From Amycolatopsis coloradensis (GTDB lineage: Bacteria > Actinomycetota > Actinomycetes > Mycobacteriales > Pseudonocardiaceae): 64,000 nucleotides of DNA. A program made the position numbers and the translations under genes. The notes under the pieces were generated by a model. That model saw only the letters and a program-made list of their open reading frames with translations. It did not search any database and was not told the origin of the DNA. Positions 32,989 to 42,361 of the stretch are shown in pieces (position 1 is the stretch's first letter; each line of letters starts with the position of its first letter). The stretch lies in assembly GCF_037997115.1 (NCBI RefSeq), contig NZ_CP150484.1, positions 3,682,328-3,746,327 on the forward strand, written 5' to 3'.

Positions 32989-35553
32989 TCAGAGGCTTCC
33001 GCAGCATTGGCGGATGACGTCTGCGGTCAGCGGCCCGCCCGGTCGGTGCATTACCACCTCGCGCAGGTCGGTGGAGCGCGCCATCTCTTGAAGTTCCGCC
33101 GGGAAGGTTTCGGAGCACCACAACGGTTCGATGATCCCGCGGACGCGAGTTGGGTCTCTTTGCAGTGCATCAGCGATGGCGGGCCAACGGTGTCGCAGGA
33201 TCGTCCAGAGGGCAAGGGAGTCGATGTCGACCGCGACGCCTTCCAATGTCCGGACGGCTCGCAGGATCGTGTAGTTGTTGAGGAAGAGTTTGATGCTCCG
33301 GGGGTTTGGCGGCAGCAGCGGAGCGAACTTGCGGAGGATGTGCTCGCGTTGGGTACGGACGGCTTTGCCCGACAACGCTTGGGTGGCGTCGACGGCCACG
33401 GCGTCGCGGAGTTCAGGGCTCATTGTCGCGAGAGTGCCGACGACGGCTTGTTCGTCGCTGCCGGCGTCGCTGATGCGGTCCTTCGCTTCTTCGACGTCAC
33501 GCCATCTCACAGCTTCGGGTTTTCCAGGCGTCAGGAGCCTGCCGAGAAACCGTTGTTGTGCGGTGGCGCTCAACGCGGGCATCGGCACTGTGAGCTGGAA
33601 GAGCTTGTCCAGAAACTGATAGCCGAGTGGATCGGTCGCACCGTACTCGGCGTCATAGGCTCGGCGCAGCCACGTACCGTCGGCGGCGATGACGAAGTAC
33701 GCTGCGGACGGCTGCGTCCCAGTCGGGTCGTGCATTCGTGGCGCATCCCGGACCAGGGTCTGAATCGCTTCCAGCAGTTCGACCACCTGGGCATCTTTGC
33801 AGCGGTCGAGGTCGTCTATCAGGAACACCACTGGTTTGCGTGATCGGCGTAGAAGCCAGTCGAAGTGTTCGGCGACTCTGCCCATCGGATTGGTATCCGA
33901 CTGCTCGAACAGCCGGGCACCGCGAACCGACCCCCATAGCAGCATTCGTGCGGCGAACCTGGTTCCTGCCCACAGGAAGCCGATCGCGGTGATTACCGGT
34001 GCGGTGACCTTGAGAACCTCCGAGAGCTGTCCCGCTCCGCCGATTCCCGCCCTGACGGTCACCGCCAAACCGCCGGCGGTGACCACGAGCATGATCAACG
34101 CCAGTAGATAGGGTGAACCTGACCGGCGGGCCCGCTCCACTGTTTCTGCGAGGCGGAAGTCAACTCGTCGTGCCCATTTCCTGTCCGTCACCACATGTCT
34201 GCGTAGCGTCGTCAGAAGCGACCACCACGGTGGTGACAACCGTGACTGTTGCCAGGCGTCGTGCCGGACGACCAGGTATCCACCTTCGGTCAGCCTTCGG
34301 CCGAGAAAGTTCAGCAGGGTGCTCTTGCCTGAACCCCAGGCGCCGTCCAGGTGGATCAGCAGTGATGATCTCGGTTCTCGCGCCCGGGTCTCGTCCAACC
34401 GACGAACGAGGACGGCGGCCAGCGCGTCCCGTTTGAGCAGGTCGACCTGGGCCGGGGTGTCGGTGGACCACTCGACTTCGACCGCGACCCGGTCTTCCAG
34501 CGCGTCGGCCATCCGGCCGAACTGATCGGCGGTGTCTTCGTCGAGACGCCGTTGCACGGCCTCACGGACCAGCCGGTGCATTTGCAGGGTCCCGTTGCGG
34601 TGGTCGATCTTGAGCATCGAGTACCGGTTGATTTCGCGCAAGGCGCGGCCCTGGGCGATCGGGTCGGTGAGCACACGTTCGAGAGCGGGAGGGACCTCGA
34701 TGGTCGGCACGAGCTTGAGATCCGCTCGGCTGACCCGCGTGGCCTCGAAGAACGACAGCAGCCCCAGTAGTGCGGCGGCGCCGGGATGCCTGTCGGCCAG
34801 GGTCTGCAATGGAATGCTCCAGATCGCGGAGAGATCGGCATCGGGACTTCCCTCGGCCGATAGCAGCCCTTGGACCGCGTTCTCGAACATGCGCAGGTAC
34901 ATGTCGGGGGTGTCACCGGTGACCGCCATCCACGCCGCCGCTTGCTCCACCGCCAACGGCAGATCACCCACTGCCGCAGCGACCCGGTCGGCCTCATCGT
35001 CAGTCAGAGCGGGATGTCGCTTGGTGATAAGCCGCACGCTCTCCTGTCTCGTGAAGACATCGACCGGAAAGTCGGTGGCTGGCGGGTCCGGATTCCGCGA
35101 GGTGACCAAGAATCTGCCTCTGGACCCGCCTGGGATGTAGGGGGAGAGGTCAGCGAAGCTCGACGCACCGTCGAAAACCAGGAGCCATCGGTGCACCGGC
35201 GTACCGGTTGACAGGGCATTGACCGCCGACTCGGCATCACTGCCCACCGCCAGTGTGCGGGCCAGTTCGGCGAATGCTGCTCGCAGCGAAACGGTATCCG
35301 ACGCCGAGATCCACCAGACAAGTTCATGGTCGTGAGAGTGGCGGTAGACGTACTCGAGAACGAGCTGCGTCTTGCCGATCCCGCCCATGCCGGTCACGTA
35401 GAGCCCACGTCGTGTTCCGAGGGACAACAGGGCTTCCATGCGGTCCAACTCTGCCTCGCGCCCTACGAAGAACCGATTCCTGGCCGGGGCTCCGTTCCAG
35501 AAGCGTGGCAGGTTGAACTGCGATCCGGCCGTGCCGTCATCCTTCGCCGTCAC
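32989..35553 (-). CDS. NB-ARC ATPase fused to KAP P-loop NTPase with membrane segments
   Basis: An 854-residue protein with two P-loop modules. Residues ~1-370 are an NB-ARC/STAND unit: RNRFFVGREAELDRM, Walker A GMGGIGKTQL, Walker B WLLVFDGAS, GRFLVTSRN and DLPLAVEQAA. From ~390 there is a KAP-family NTPase: Walker A DGAWGSGKSTLLN, two inserted membrane helices (SPYLLALIMLVVTAGGLAV and VLKVTAPVITAIGFLWAG), Walker B VVFLIDDLDRCKDAQ, then a helical lid. KAP proteins include PifA, the F-plasmid phage exclusion factor. A sensor NTPase joined to a membrane-inserted NTPase suggests an abortive-infection defence protein. It stands alone on its strand, surrounded by gene debris. The substrate and trigger are unknown. 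Confidence 0.85.
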   Translation of the reverse strand: MTAKDDGTAGSQFNLPRFWNGAPARNRFFVGREAELDRMEALLSLGTRRGLYVTGMGGIGKTQLVLEYVYRHSHDHELVWWISASDTVSLRAAFAELARTLAVGSDAESAVNALSTGTPVHRWLLVFDGASSFADLSPYIPGGSRGRFLVTSRNPDPPATDFPVDVFTRQESVRLITKRHPALTDDEADRVAAAVGDLPLAVEQAAAWMAVTGDTPDMYLRMFENAVQGLLSAEGSPDADLSAIWSIPLQTLADRHPGAAALLGLLSFFEATRVSRADLKLVPTIEVPPALERVLTDPIAQGRALREINRYSMLKIDHRNGTLQMHRLVREAVQRRLDEDTADQFGRMADALEDRVAVEVEWSTDTPAQVDLLKRDALAAVLVRRLDETRAREPRSSLLIHLDGAWGSGKSTLLNFLGRRLTEGGYLVVRHDAWQQSRLSPPWWSLLTTLRRHVVTDRKWARRVDFRLAETVERARRSGSPYLLALIMLVVTAGGLAVTVRAGIGGAGQLSEVLKVTAPVITAIGFLWAGTRFAARMLLWGSVRGARLFEQSDTNPMGRVAEHFDWLLRRSRKPVVFLIDDLDRCKDAQVVELLEAIQTLVRDAPRMHDPTGTQPSAAYFVIAADGTWLRRAYDAEYGATDPLGYQFLDKLFQLTVPMPALSATAQQRFLGRLLTPGKPEAVRWRDVEEAKDRISDAGSDEQAVVGTLATMSPELRDAVAVDATQALSGKAVRTQREHILRKFAPLLPPNPRSIKLFLNNYTILRAVRTLEGVAVDIDSLALWTILRHRWPAIADALQRDPTRVRGIIEPLWCSETFPAELQEMARSTDLREVVMHRPGGPLTADVIRQCCGSL

Positions 35554-35833
35554 AGCCCGCCCAGCTGATCCGGCAACAGAGCTTCAGGAAGGCCTCGGGA
35601 ACGCCACGACGACTCCATCAGCCTCACATCGGCTGCCTCTCCCCACTGCATTCGGCACACCTCACCACTCGAACTTCCGGACCGACTCTCCAAGAGTCGA
35701 CGATGCAGGCGGGAACATTACTGTCTAGGCCCGAGGGGCTGGAGCTCCGAAGCCGTGGGCATGACGAGATCGTGCGTCGCCTTATCTCCCCGATCTCTCG
35801 GCCTAGCTCCGGATCCTGAGGATGTCTTTGGGA

Positions 35834-36315
35834 TCAGGAGTCGTCATCCGACGTCATTCTCAGGAGGTGTGTGCCTAATTCGCGGCGCGCGAGGTCGATC
35901 ATCGCGTCACGGTGGGCCTGCATCTCTGCCTCGTCCTCGTTGGCTGCCGCTACGTTCCAGCACCTGAGTAGCTCGCAGGCCTGCGAGCTGCCGTAGATCT
36001 CCAACCCGATCACCGCGTCCATCTCTGCCTGCACGCGCTCCCTTTGGGCCATCGTTGGTTCAGCTCGGCCAGCTTGTCCAGCTCGCCTTCGCGCTCGTAT
36101 CGCTTGCGCCGTAGACCTAGTTCCGCCACGAGCAAGGCGGTGACGTACGCGTCTCGACGCTGGTGTGTCAATCGATCGCGCGTGGTCGCCTCCTCGGCGT
36201 GACGGGCCATCCGCTCCACCTGCGCTCGGCCTTGTTTGCCAGAGAGCCAGGTGAAGAACACGCCGGTCACGGCGGTCAGCCCAGCAGTAACAGGTGCTAC
36301 CCACTCCCACGCCAT
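35834..36315 (-). pseudogene. Frameshifted membrane-anchored coiled-coil protein
   Basis: The N-terminal part (from ATG 36315) has one membrane segment, VAPVTAGLTAVTGVFFTWLSG, then charged helix (EEATTRDRLTHQRRDAYV) and stops at 36010. A second frame picks up at the same place with MAQRERVQAEMDAVIGLEIYG and continues to RTSDDDS-like acidic residues at 35834. Read together they match the common actinomycete pattern of a short TM anchor plus helical cytoplasmic domain of about 160 residues. One frameshift near 36050 is the simplest explanation; two overlapping genes or a sequence error are alternatives. Confidence 0.6.
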
Positions 36316-36499
36316 CCTCGAATCCTGCCGTCCGGCGAACTGTTTTGGTAGCCCTTCGGCAGGGCCGCTCCAGTTGAATGCGACAGCCGAGCGGTGAGGT
36401 GTCATCTACTGGGTCCCCGGCCTTCAGCGCTTCTTCTCCTTGGTGTAACGGAGGCCTGTTCCCCATGGACGCTGTTGCAGACGCAATAGTGTCCATGGT

Positions 36500-36903
36500 G
36501 GTTGAAGTTGTGCGTGGACGTCCGTTGCCTGCTCCGGTACGGCACCGTTCTGGAAGCCGTCGGCGCCGATGCCGATTCAGATGTGGTCATGGTCATCGCG
36601 GGACTTGGGCCCTGCTTCGGACTGGTATCGCAACATCCAGGGCAGAATTCCCGAGAGGTTATTGTCGGCCGTCGGCGTTTCAGGCTGGCGCACCGGCTGC
36701 TGACCGAGACCGAGGCCATCGCGATTATGGCCGGCTACGAGCGGCGAAACCGGATGCTGCTCCCTGTCCTTCGTCCGCTGCTGAGTAAGTTGCTCGGCTG
36801 GACTTACGACGGTAGCGACGTCGCACGACGTCGCTTGGTGAGGCGGCTTCCGATCGTCGCGTTCCGGCCACGGACCGGCATCGGTGAGACGAGCGGCCAT
36901 TAG
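36500..36903 (+). pseudogene. Decayed deazaflavin-dependent nitroreductase-family gene
   Basis: Pieces of the F420/deazaflavin-dependent nitroreductase fold are spread over frames. Frame a gives DVVMVIAGLGP, a second frame gives ASDWYRNIQGRIPE just after it, and the first frame resumes with VGRRRFRLAHRLLTETEAIAIMAGY, LGWTYDGSD and RRLPIVAFRPR. In intact relatives these segments follow each other directly. At least two compensating shifts are needed, and the N-terminal substrate region is also degraded, so the gene is not functional as read. Confidence 0.65.
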
Positions 36904-37094
36904 GTCGCCGCTCGCAACCGCTGATCAGGGGACAGTTGTCGTCGGCCACATGAAGTCTTTGGGCGTGCCCAATCGGACGCTTGTCCATAATGGACTTAGA
37001 GAGTCCATGTGTCTCAATCGGCTTACCGCCAGGCGCGACCTGTGGCACGATCCGGGGTCGTCATCACAGTCACCTTTTCCTGGAGGGTCCTGCA

Positions 37095-37541
37095 GTGCGG
37101 TCGTACGACGTTTTGGCCGAATCGACGGCACCGCCTGCGGTCGTGTGGGCATTGCTGCTGGATCCGCGGACGTGGCCAGCCTGGTCGGGCGCCGGTGAGC
37201 TGGACGTCGGCCGCTCGGCCGGCCTCTCGCCGGATGGACGTGACGAAGTGGGTGCCATCCGTGCCTTCCGGGCGGGCCGGGCTGTCACCCGGGAACGGGT
37301 AGCGGGCCTTACTCCCGGGAAGCGGTTCGCCTACGAGACCGTGAAAAGCCCGCAATTGGCGGATCACCAGGCGACGATCGACCTCCACGAGATCCCCGGT
37401 GGAGGTACAAGAATTCGTTGGCAGGGAACGTATTCAGCCCGCGGGATAGGGCTCCGTTCCTCGGAAAGGCAAGTGCAGCGCACGATGGCGAGAACAGCTC
37501 GGCGGCTCGCTGAGTACGCGGCCGGTCAAAACGTAAGGTGA
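37095..37541 (+). CDS. SRPBCC-family protein
   Basis: A 148-residue protein starting at a GTG after GGAGGG. RSYDVLAESTAPPAVVWALLLDPRTWPAWSG is the start of a START-like fold, GAIRAFRAGRAVTRERV and FAYETVKS follow as strands, and RTARRLAEYAAG forms the C-terminal helix. The function is unknown. It shares family but little sequence with the SRPBCC protein at 31184. Confidence 0.85.
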   Translation: MRSYDVLAESTAPPAVVWALLLDPRTWPAWSGAGELDVGRSAGLSPDGRDEVGAIRAFRAGRAVTRERVAGLTPGKRFAYETVKSPQLADHQATIDLHEIPGGGTRIRWQGTYSARGIGLRSSERQVQRTMARTARRLAEYAAGQNVR

Positions 37542-37729
37542 TTGTCAGGTTCGGTCGCGTCGACGTGCGGGATACTGATCGCCGTCCGGTGCAAGCCGGA
37601 GGACGGTGACGCGACAGCCCGACAGCGCGGGCTACGACAGATCGGCGAGGCCCAGGCATGAATCGTGAAATGGTCAGACGATGAGCACGGGCACGGAGGG
37701 TTCCTGCGTGAAGTCGTGAAGCGATAGCC

Positions 37730-38083
37730 GTGGACGCGTTGGCGGGCCTGGAGCGAGGTGCCTGGCGCGTGCTCACCGACGAACCAGCCTCCGCACGGTC
37801 GTTCTACGAGACTGTGCTCCATGACCGTGTCGTGGTACTCCTGATCGACAGAAAACCGATCCAGGAACGCGAAGCCGCTCTGTCAGCCTTGTGCGGGGCG
37901 ACCTGGACGGCGTATAGCCTTGCCGATCTGAGCGCGGCAAGGCTCAGCCGCGTGGTTGGCGCGGTCAACTACCGGGTCGCCGCAACCAAAGACGGGGTTC
38001 CCTATTCGGCCCGGGTAAGCAGCGTCTACGTTCGTCGTGACGATGGCTGGAAGCTGACCTTTCATCAGCATGTCAGCTGGTAA
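37730..38083 (+). CDS. SnoaL/DUF4440-like NTF2-fold protein
   Basis: A 117-residue protein with a GTG start. It has an N-terminal helix (ALAGLERGAWRVLTD), a middle segment FYETVLHDRVVVLLI and the closing strands RVSSVYVRRDDGWKLTFHQHV typical of DUF4440/SnoaL-like folds. Members may be enzymes or ligand-binding proteins. The stop is directly abutted by the GTG of the K+ channel gene, so they are probably cotranscribed. Confidence 0.8.
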   Translation: MDALAGLERGAWRVLTDEPASARSFYETVLHDRVVVLLIDRKPIQEREAALSALCGATWTAYSLADLSAARLSRVVGAVNYRVAATKDGVPYSARVSSVYVRRDDGWKLTFHQHVSW

Positions 38084-39149
38084 GTGCTCGCCGACGGACT
38101 GGAGACGGAGTTGCCGTCCGTATTGTCGAGGTTGCTGTCTCGCTGGGTTTTGGGGCGAGGGTGGACGTTTCCGGTCGCGGTCGTCATTTTCGTCTTCGTG
38201 ACGAGCTGGCCGTTGATGCTGCTGGCGGAACCGGTGGGAAGCGAACTGGTCCTGCCGGGAAACTACTGGTGGTACTTCGTCGTCACGGCCACGACGGTGG
38301 GGTACGGAGACTTCTCACCGGAGACCACCGCGGATCATTTCGTCGGTGCCTACGTCATCGTGGGTGGGATCGTGACGATCACCACGGTGTTCACAAGGCT
38401 CGCCTCGAAGATCGAATTGGCGAAGGGACGGCGAATGCAGGGGTTGGATGTCGTACGTGCGGAAGGACATACGGTTCTGATCGGCTACACGCCCGGCCGG
38501 ACCGAGCGGCTCGTCAGGCAGTTGTTCGCCGGGAGGATCGGCCTGCTTGACCTTGTGCGCGACCGATGACACACCGCTTCACCCGATGCCCGCACAGCCG
38601 GTGGATTTCGTCCGTGGCGAGCCGACCGCAGTCGAGGTGCTGACCAGGGCCGGCGTGGAAAGAGCCGGCACAGTTCTCGTCGACATGCGTGACGACAACG
38701 AGGCGCTTGCCGTCGCGGTGACCGTGAACCATGTGAACCGATCGGCGCATGTGGTGGTCACTCTGCGGGACATGGAGAAAGCCGAACTCGTGCACTACGT
38801 CGATCCGCGGATCAAATGCGTTCAGTGGCACACACCGCGCATGGTCACCGAGGAACTCACGTCGCCCGGCATCACCGAGGTCTACTCGGAACTGATGACG
38901 TCCGGCGGAGCCAGCACTTACTCCGCGACCCTGCCCAGTTCACTCGGGCGATTGAGCACCGAGAAATGCAAGGTCGCGCTGGGCCGGGCCTTCGGTGCGA
39001 CGGTCCTTGTTGCGCGAGACGGTGAGGACCTGATCGTCAATCCGTCCTGGGAAGGTGAGCTTCCTGTCGGCTCGGTCCTCTACTACGTTGGGCCACGGCG
39101 ACTCGAGGACGCGGAAATCGAAGCTGTCCTGCGGGAATGCGCACCGTAG
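38084..39149 (+). pseudogene. Potassium channel with RCK domain, interrupted by a frameshift
   Basis: The first frame (38084-38569) has a short N-terminus, a first TM segment, the selectivity filter TTVGYGDFS and a second TM, then the start of an RCK/TrkA-N domain (DVVRAEGHTVLIGYTPGRTERLVRQL). It stops at 38569. A frame shifted by one base continues the same domain: LCATDD, DFVRGEPTAVEVLTRAGVERAGTVLVDMRDDNEALAVAV, then a C-terminal RCK-C part to 39149. Joined, they give a normal two-TM channel of about 350 residues. The break lies between about 38530 and 38560. Either the channel is inactive or the halves form a split channel, or the base is a sequencing error. Confidence 0.75.
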
Positions 39150-39153
39150 GACG

Positions 39154-39369
39154 TCATTGAGTTCCGAGTGCACGGAGCACGCGAAATCGCGCGAGCCGGT
39201 GCAGCATTTCGCCCATGGCGTCGGGCCTGATTTGACCGTCGAGTTCGGCGTGGGCGGCGCACACGATGTCGTTGACGGCGGCTTCGGACAAGGAGGGGGC
39301 GAACTCGCGGGAAAGCCATTGTCGGACTTCGTCGGTGATGTCGTCGGTATGGTGATCGTGGACGGTCAT
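39154..39369 (-). CDS. Three-helix-bundle dimerisation-type small protein, copy 1
   Basis: A 71-residue acidic helical protein with GGAGAGGGAC before the ATG. It reads DEVRQWLSREFAPSLSEAAVNDIVCAAHAELDGQIRPDA then MGEMLHRLARFRV. A paralogue with the same spacing and the same EMLHRLAR ending is at 43855-44070. Such proteins are annotated as three-helix bundle dimerisation domain proteins in actinomycetes; the biochemical role is unknown. Confidence 0.8.
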   Translation of the reverse strand: MTVHDHHTDDITDEVRQWLSREFAPSLSEAAVNDIVCAAHAELDGQIRPDAMGEMLHRLARFRVLRALGTQ

Positions 39370-39397
39370 GTCCCTCTCCTCCTGTTCGACGACATCC

Positions 39398-39610
39398 TCA
39401 TTGTGTCGGCGACACGGGGGACTGCACCTGACGAGTGCCTGACGATTGAGCGGGACTCGGCGGCGACGTGGGTGGAACCGAACGGCTTGAGACCGTCGGC
39501 GTGGTGCTGGGCGCGAGTGTGGTGATCGGCTCGGGTTCGTCCTGGTCTGTCACACCGCAGCCGCCGAGTAAGAGGGCGAGCGTGACGAGGATGATCACGC
39601 GTTGCTTCAT
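39398..39610 (-). CDS. Small putative lipoprotein
   Basis: A 70-residue protein with a lipoprotein signal: KQRVIILVTLALLLGG followed by Cys at about residue 18 (lipobox L-G-G-C). The mature part is rich in Pro, Ser and Thr, as in a disordered surface stalk. Its ATG overlaps the stop of the histidine kinase gene by 4 nt, so it belongs to the two-component operon and may modulate the sensor. Confidence 0.75.
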   Translation of the reverse strand: MKQRVIILVTLALLLGGCGVTDQDEPEPITTLAPSTTPTVSSRSVPPTSPPSPAQSSGTRQVQSPVSPTQ

Positions 39611-40995
39611 GTGGCTGCCTCCGGGAGTTCGACGACGAATCGGGCGCCGCCGCCGGGCCGGTCTTCGACCCAGACGGTGCCGCCGTGGCGGTGGACGTGG
39701 TCTGCGACGATGGCCAGCCCCAGTCCACTGCCTGTATCGCGGTCACGGCGACCGGCGTGCAGGCCGCGGGCGAAGCGTTCGAAGATGCGTTCCCGGAGAG
39801 CGGGTGGAACGCCGCTGCCAGCGTCGTCGACTTCTATCCTCGCATTGACGCCGCTTCGCCGCAGAGCCACGGCGACGGCGCCGCCACCGTAGCGGTCGGC
39901 GTTATCGAGCAGGTTGGTGACGACCCGGTCGATGCGGCGGCGGTCGGCGGAGACGAGTGGCGTGTCCGGATCGCTGTCGAGAATGGACGCGGAAGTCCCT
40001 CTGCTGTCGAGGATGTTGCGCAGGAGGTCGTCGAGGTCCACCAGTTCGGCGGTCTCGGTGATGTCGTCCTGGTCGGCGCGGGAGATCTCGAGCAGATCGA
40101 CGACCATGCCTTGGAAGCGGTGCAGTTCCGCGTCGAGCAGTCCCAGTGCTTTGCGAGCGGTCGGGTCCATCGTGTCCTGGCGGCGGGTCATGACCTGGGT
40201 GACGTTGACCATGGTGGTGAGGGGGGAGCGGAGTTCGTGGCTGACGTCCGCGGCGAAGCGTTTGTCACGGCGGACTCGTTGTTCGAGTTGTTCGGTCGTG
40301 GTGTTGAAGCTCGTGGCGAGCGGGGCGAGGTCCGGGTCGTCTTGATGCGGGAGCCGGGTCGTCAGATCCCCGCGTGCCACCCGGGCTGCGGCGCCGCGAA
40401 GTGCGGTGAGAGGACGCAGCGCTCGTTTGGTGGTCCAGGCACCGAGCAACACTCCGAACAGTGAGGCCACGACGGTGCCCGCGGTGAGCAGGATGCTGAG
40501 GTATCGGAAGGTCCGGTCCAATTCGAGCAGCGGATACAGTTCGACGTAGACGCTCCCGCCGCTGCCTACCGGGGTGGCGATGGCGAGCACGGGGATACCG
40601 TCGGCGGTGAACCGTTGCCGTGCGGCGACGCCGTCACGCGCGCTCGTCACCAGGGCGGCCGGAATTATGCCGGGCTCGATCTGCCGTCCGCTGGTGAGCC
40701 AGCCGTCGGGCCGGGACAGGAGGATCGACGAGTCCGGGCCACTGGCGAGCCCGGTCAGCAGTTCGGTGAGGTTGTCGGAGTGCTCGGCCAGCGCTTTGTC
40801 GACGAGGCCGACGTTGACCTCCGACTGCCGCAAGGTGCTCTGTTCGCGCTGGTCGAGCATGTAGCCGGTGGTCAGGTTCCAGGTCGCGACCCCGAGCACG
40901 GTCATGACCACCGCCAAGCCGAGGCCGAACGCGCCTGCCACGCGCCAGCGCAGGGAAAGCCGACGCAACGCCGCCCCGAACCCCGCGCGGGTCAT
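39607..40995 (-). CDS. Sensor histidine kinase
   Basis: A 462-residue kinase with TM segments near residues 17-40 and 170-190, an extracytoplasmic sensor of about 125 residues between them, a HAMP linker (RALRPLTALRGAAARVARGDL), the H-box FAADVSHELRSPLTTM, N-box VTNLLDNADRYGGG, and G-boxes DAGSGVP and GSGLGLAIV. It autophosphorylates on the H-box His and passes the phosphate to the regulator encoded just upstream. Overlaps with both neighbours show a single operon. Confidence 0.93.
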   Translation of the reverse strand: MTRAGFGAALRRLSLRWRVAGAFGLGLAVVMTVLGVATWNLTTGYMLDQREQSTLRQSEVNVGLVDKALAEHSDNLTELLTGLASGPDSSILLSRPDGWLTSGRQIEPGIIPAALVTSARDGVAARQRFTADGIPVLAIATPVGSGGSVYVELYPLLELDRTFRYLSILLTAGTVVASLFGVLLGAWTTKRALRPLTALRGAAARVARGDLTTRLPHQDDPDLAPLATSFNTTTEQLEQRVRRDKRFAADVSHELRSPLTTMVNVTQVMTRRQDTMDPTARKALGLLDAELHRFQGMVVDLLEISRADQDDITETAELVDLDDLLRNILDSRGTSASILDSDPDTPLVSADRRRIDRVVTNLLDNADRYGGGAVAVALRRSGVNARIEVDDAGSGVPPALRERIFERFARGLHAGRRDRDTGSGLGLAIVADHVHRHGGTVWVEDRPGGGARFVVELPEAAT

Positions 40996-41672
40996 GATCC
41001 CGGACTGATTTGATAGCCGCGTCCGCGCACGGTCAGCACCAGACTCGGATTGTCGGGATCGGACTCGACCTTGCGGCGTAACCGTCTGATGTGGACATCC
41101 AGGAGCCGGGTGTCACCGAAGTAGTCGTGACCCCACACCCGCTGGAGCAGCTGTTCCCTGGTGACGACCCTGCCCTCAGCGGTGGCCAGTTCGGCGAGAA
41201 GACGGAATTCGGTGCGGGTCAGATGCACGCGGCGGCCGTCACGATGCACGCTTTCCTCGTCGGGCTGGATTTCCAGGCCGCCCACGGTGATCCGGGCCGG
41301 GGGAGGTGGTGCGGTGCGGCGGAGCAGGGCGCGGATTCTGGCCGCGAGTTCACCGGCGACCAGCGGTTTGGTGACGTAGTCGTCCGCGCCGGCTTCGAGG
41401 CCTGCGATGACGTCCTGGGTGTCCGTGCGGGCGGTGATCACGATGATCGGCAGTGCACCTTGTTCGCGCACGGATCGGCAGACGGTGAGTCCGTCGATGC
41501 CCGGCAGCATGAGATCGAGCAGGACGACGTCGAATCGGCCGTCCGCGAGCAGTTCGAGCCCGTCTTCGCCGGTTTCCGCACAGTCGACGGCGAAGCCCTC
41601 GTCGGCCAGCGCGAGGCTCAATGCCTCGCTGATCATCACGTCGTCCTCGACGAGAAGAACACGAGTGGGCAC
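40992..41672 (-). CDS. OmpR-family response regulator
   Basis: A 226-residue regulator. The receiver domain has LLVEDD, the phosphoacceptor Asp in VVLLDLMLPGIDG, and the conserved Lys in DDYVTKPL. The C-terminal winged helix has TRTEFRLLAELATAEGRVVTREQLLQRVWG and ends with TVRGRGYQI. It starts the three-gene operon with the kinase and lipoprotein. The divergent gene at 41796 shares its 123-bp upstream region and may be its target. Confidence 0.93.
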   Translation of the reverse strand: MPTRVLLVEDDVMISEALSLALADEGFAVDCAETGEDGLELLADGRFDVVLLDLMLPGIDGLTVCRSVREQGALPIIVITARTDTQDVIAGLEAGADDYVTKPLVAGELAARIRALLRRTAPPPPARITVGGLEIQPDEESVHRDGRRVHLTRTEFRLLAELATAEGRVVTREQLLQRVWGHDYFGDTRLLDVHIRRLRRKVESDPDNPSLVLTVRGRGYQISPGS

Positions 41673-41795
41673 AGTCGGTATCTCCTTCCGGCCGCCAGGC
41701 TAACAGTCTTCGATCGTAAGGCAGTCGTCAGTTTCAGGGTCCCCGATTCGTGTCAGGGTGGAAACACGCTCACTGAAACACGGGAGGAAACGCCC

Positions 41796-42263
41796 ATGAC
41801 CGCCGACGTGCTCGCAGCACAAGCCGACACCGCCTCGCGGGTGGAACTTCACCCCAGGGTGCGACGGCTGCGCGACGACGCGGACCGGGCCTGGGCCATC
41901 GCGGACGGACATCGAACGTTGGCAGCGGAGATCGAAGCGAGCGGAGAGCCGGAGGCGTTCACGCGGGCCAAGTCCCAGCGGCTGCTCGGCGAAGTCGCCG
42001 CGCACCACGGATTCGCCTATCACGAACTCGCCAACGCCGCCGAAGCCCGCGCCGGAGCGCAAATCCATCCGCGTGAGTCTCCACAATGGAACCTTCTGAT
42101 CGATCGTTCGTTCACCGCGATCCGTCGCGCCGAAGCACATCACGAACGTGCCGCGGCGTTCTCGGCCAGAACAGCCGGTGACGAGGCTGCTGCTCGACGA
42201 CATGAGCTCGCCGCCAGAGAGGCGGACAGGCGTGCGGTGAAGTCGCTCACGGAAGCAGGCTGA
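41796..42263 (+). CDS. Unknown Ala/Arg-rich helical protein, tandem copy 1
   Basis: A 155-residue charged protein starting at an ATG after GGGAGGAAA. It is almost entirely helical in appearance, with repeated His/Arg/Glu/Ala (GEVAAHHGFAYHELANAAEAR, AIRRAEAHHERAAAFSAR). No family was recognised. The next gene at 42362 has the same layout. Genes of this kind sit divergently to the two-component system, so they may be its regulon. Confidence 0.7.
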   Translation: MTADVLAAQADTASRVELHPRVRRLRDDADRAWAIADGHRTLAAEIEASGEPEAFTRAKSQRLLGEVAAHHGFAYHELANAAEARAGAQIHPRESPQWNLLIDRSFTAIRRAEAHHERAAAFSARTAGDEAAARRHELAAREADRRAVKSLTEAG

Positions 42264-42361
42264 TCGCTGAACGGTGCGATCGTAAGGATTTCGTCAGGTC
42301 GGTTCTGCCAGTTCCATGACACGCTCGGCGTGCGTTCCTTATCCGATTAACGAGGACGGTG

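Noticed and set aside
37680..37735. Minus-strand sequence LSLHDFTQEPSVPVLIV with a stop, resembling the end of a universal stress protein
   Set aside because: Only 17 residues and cut by the start of the SnoaL-like gene; too short to support a pseudogene call.
42024..42200. Minus-strand frame opposite the first helical protein
   Set aside because: Shadow; the plus strand has a strong GGGAGGAAA site and a paralogue next door.
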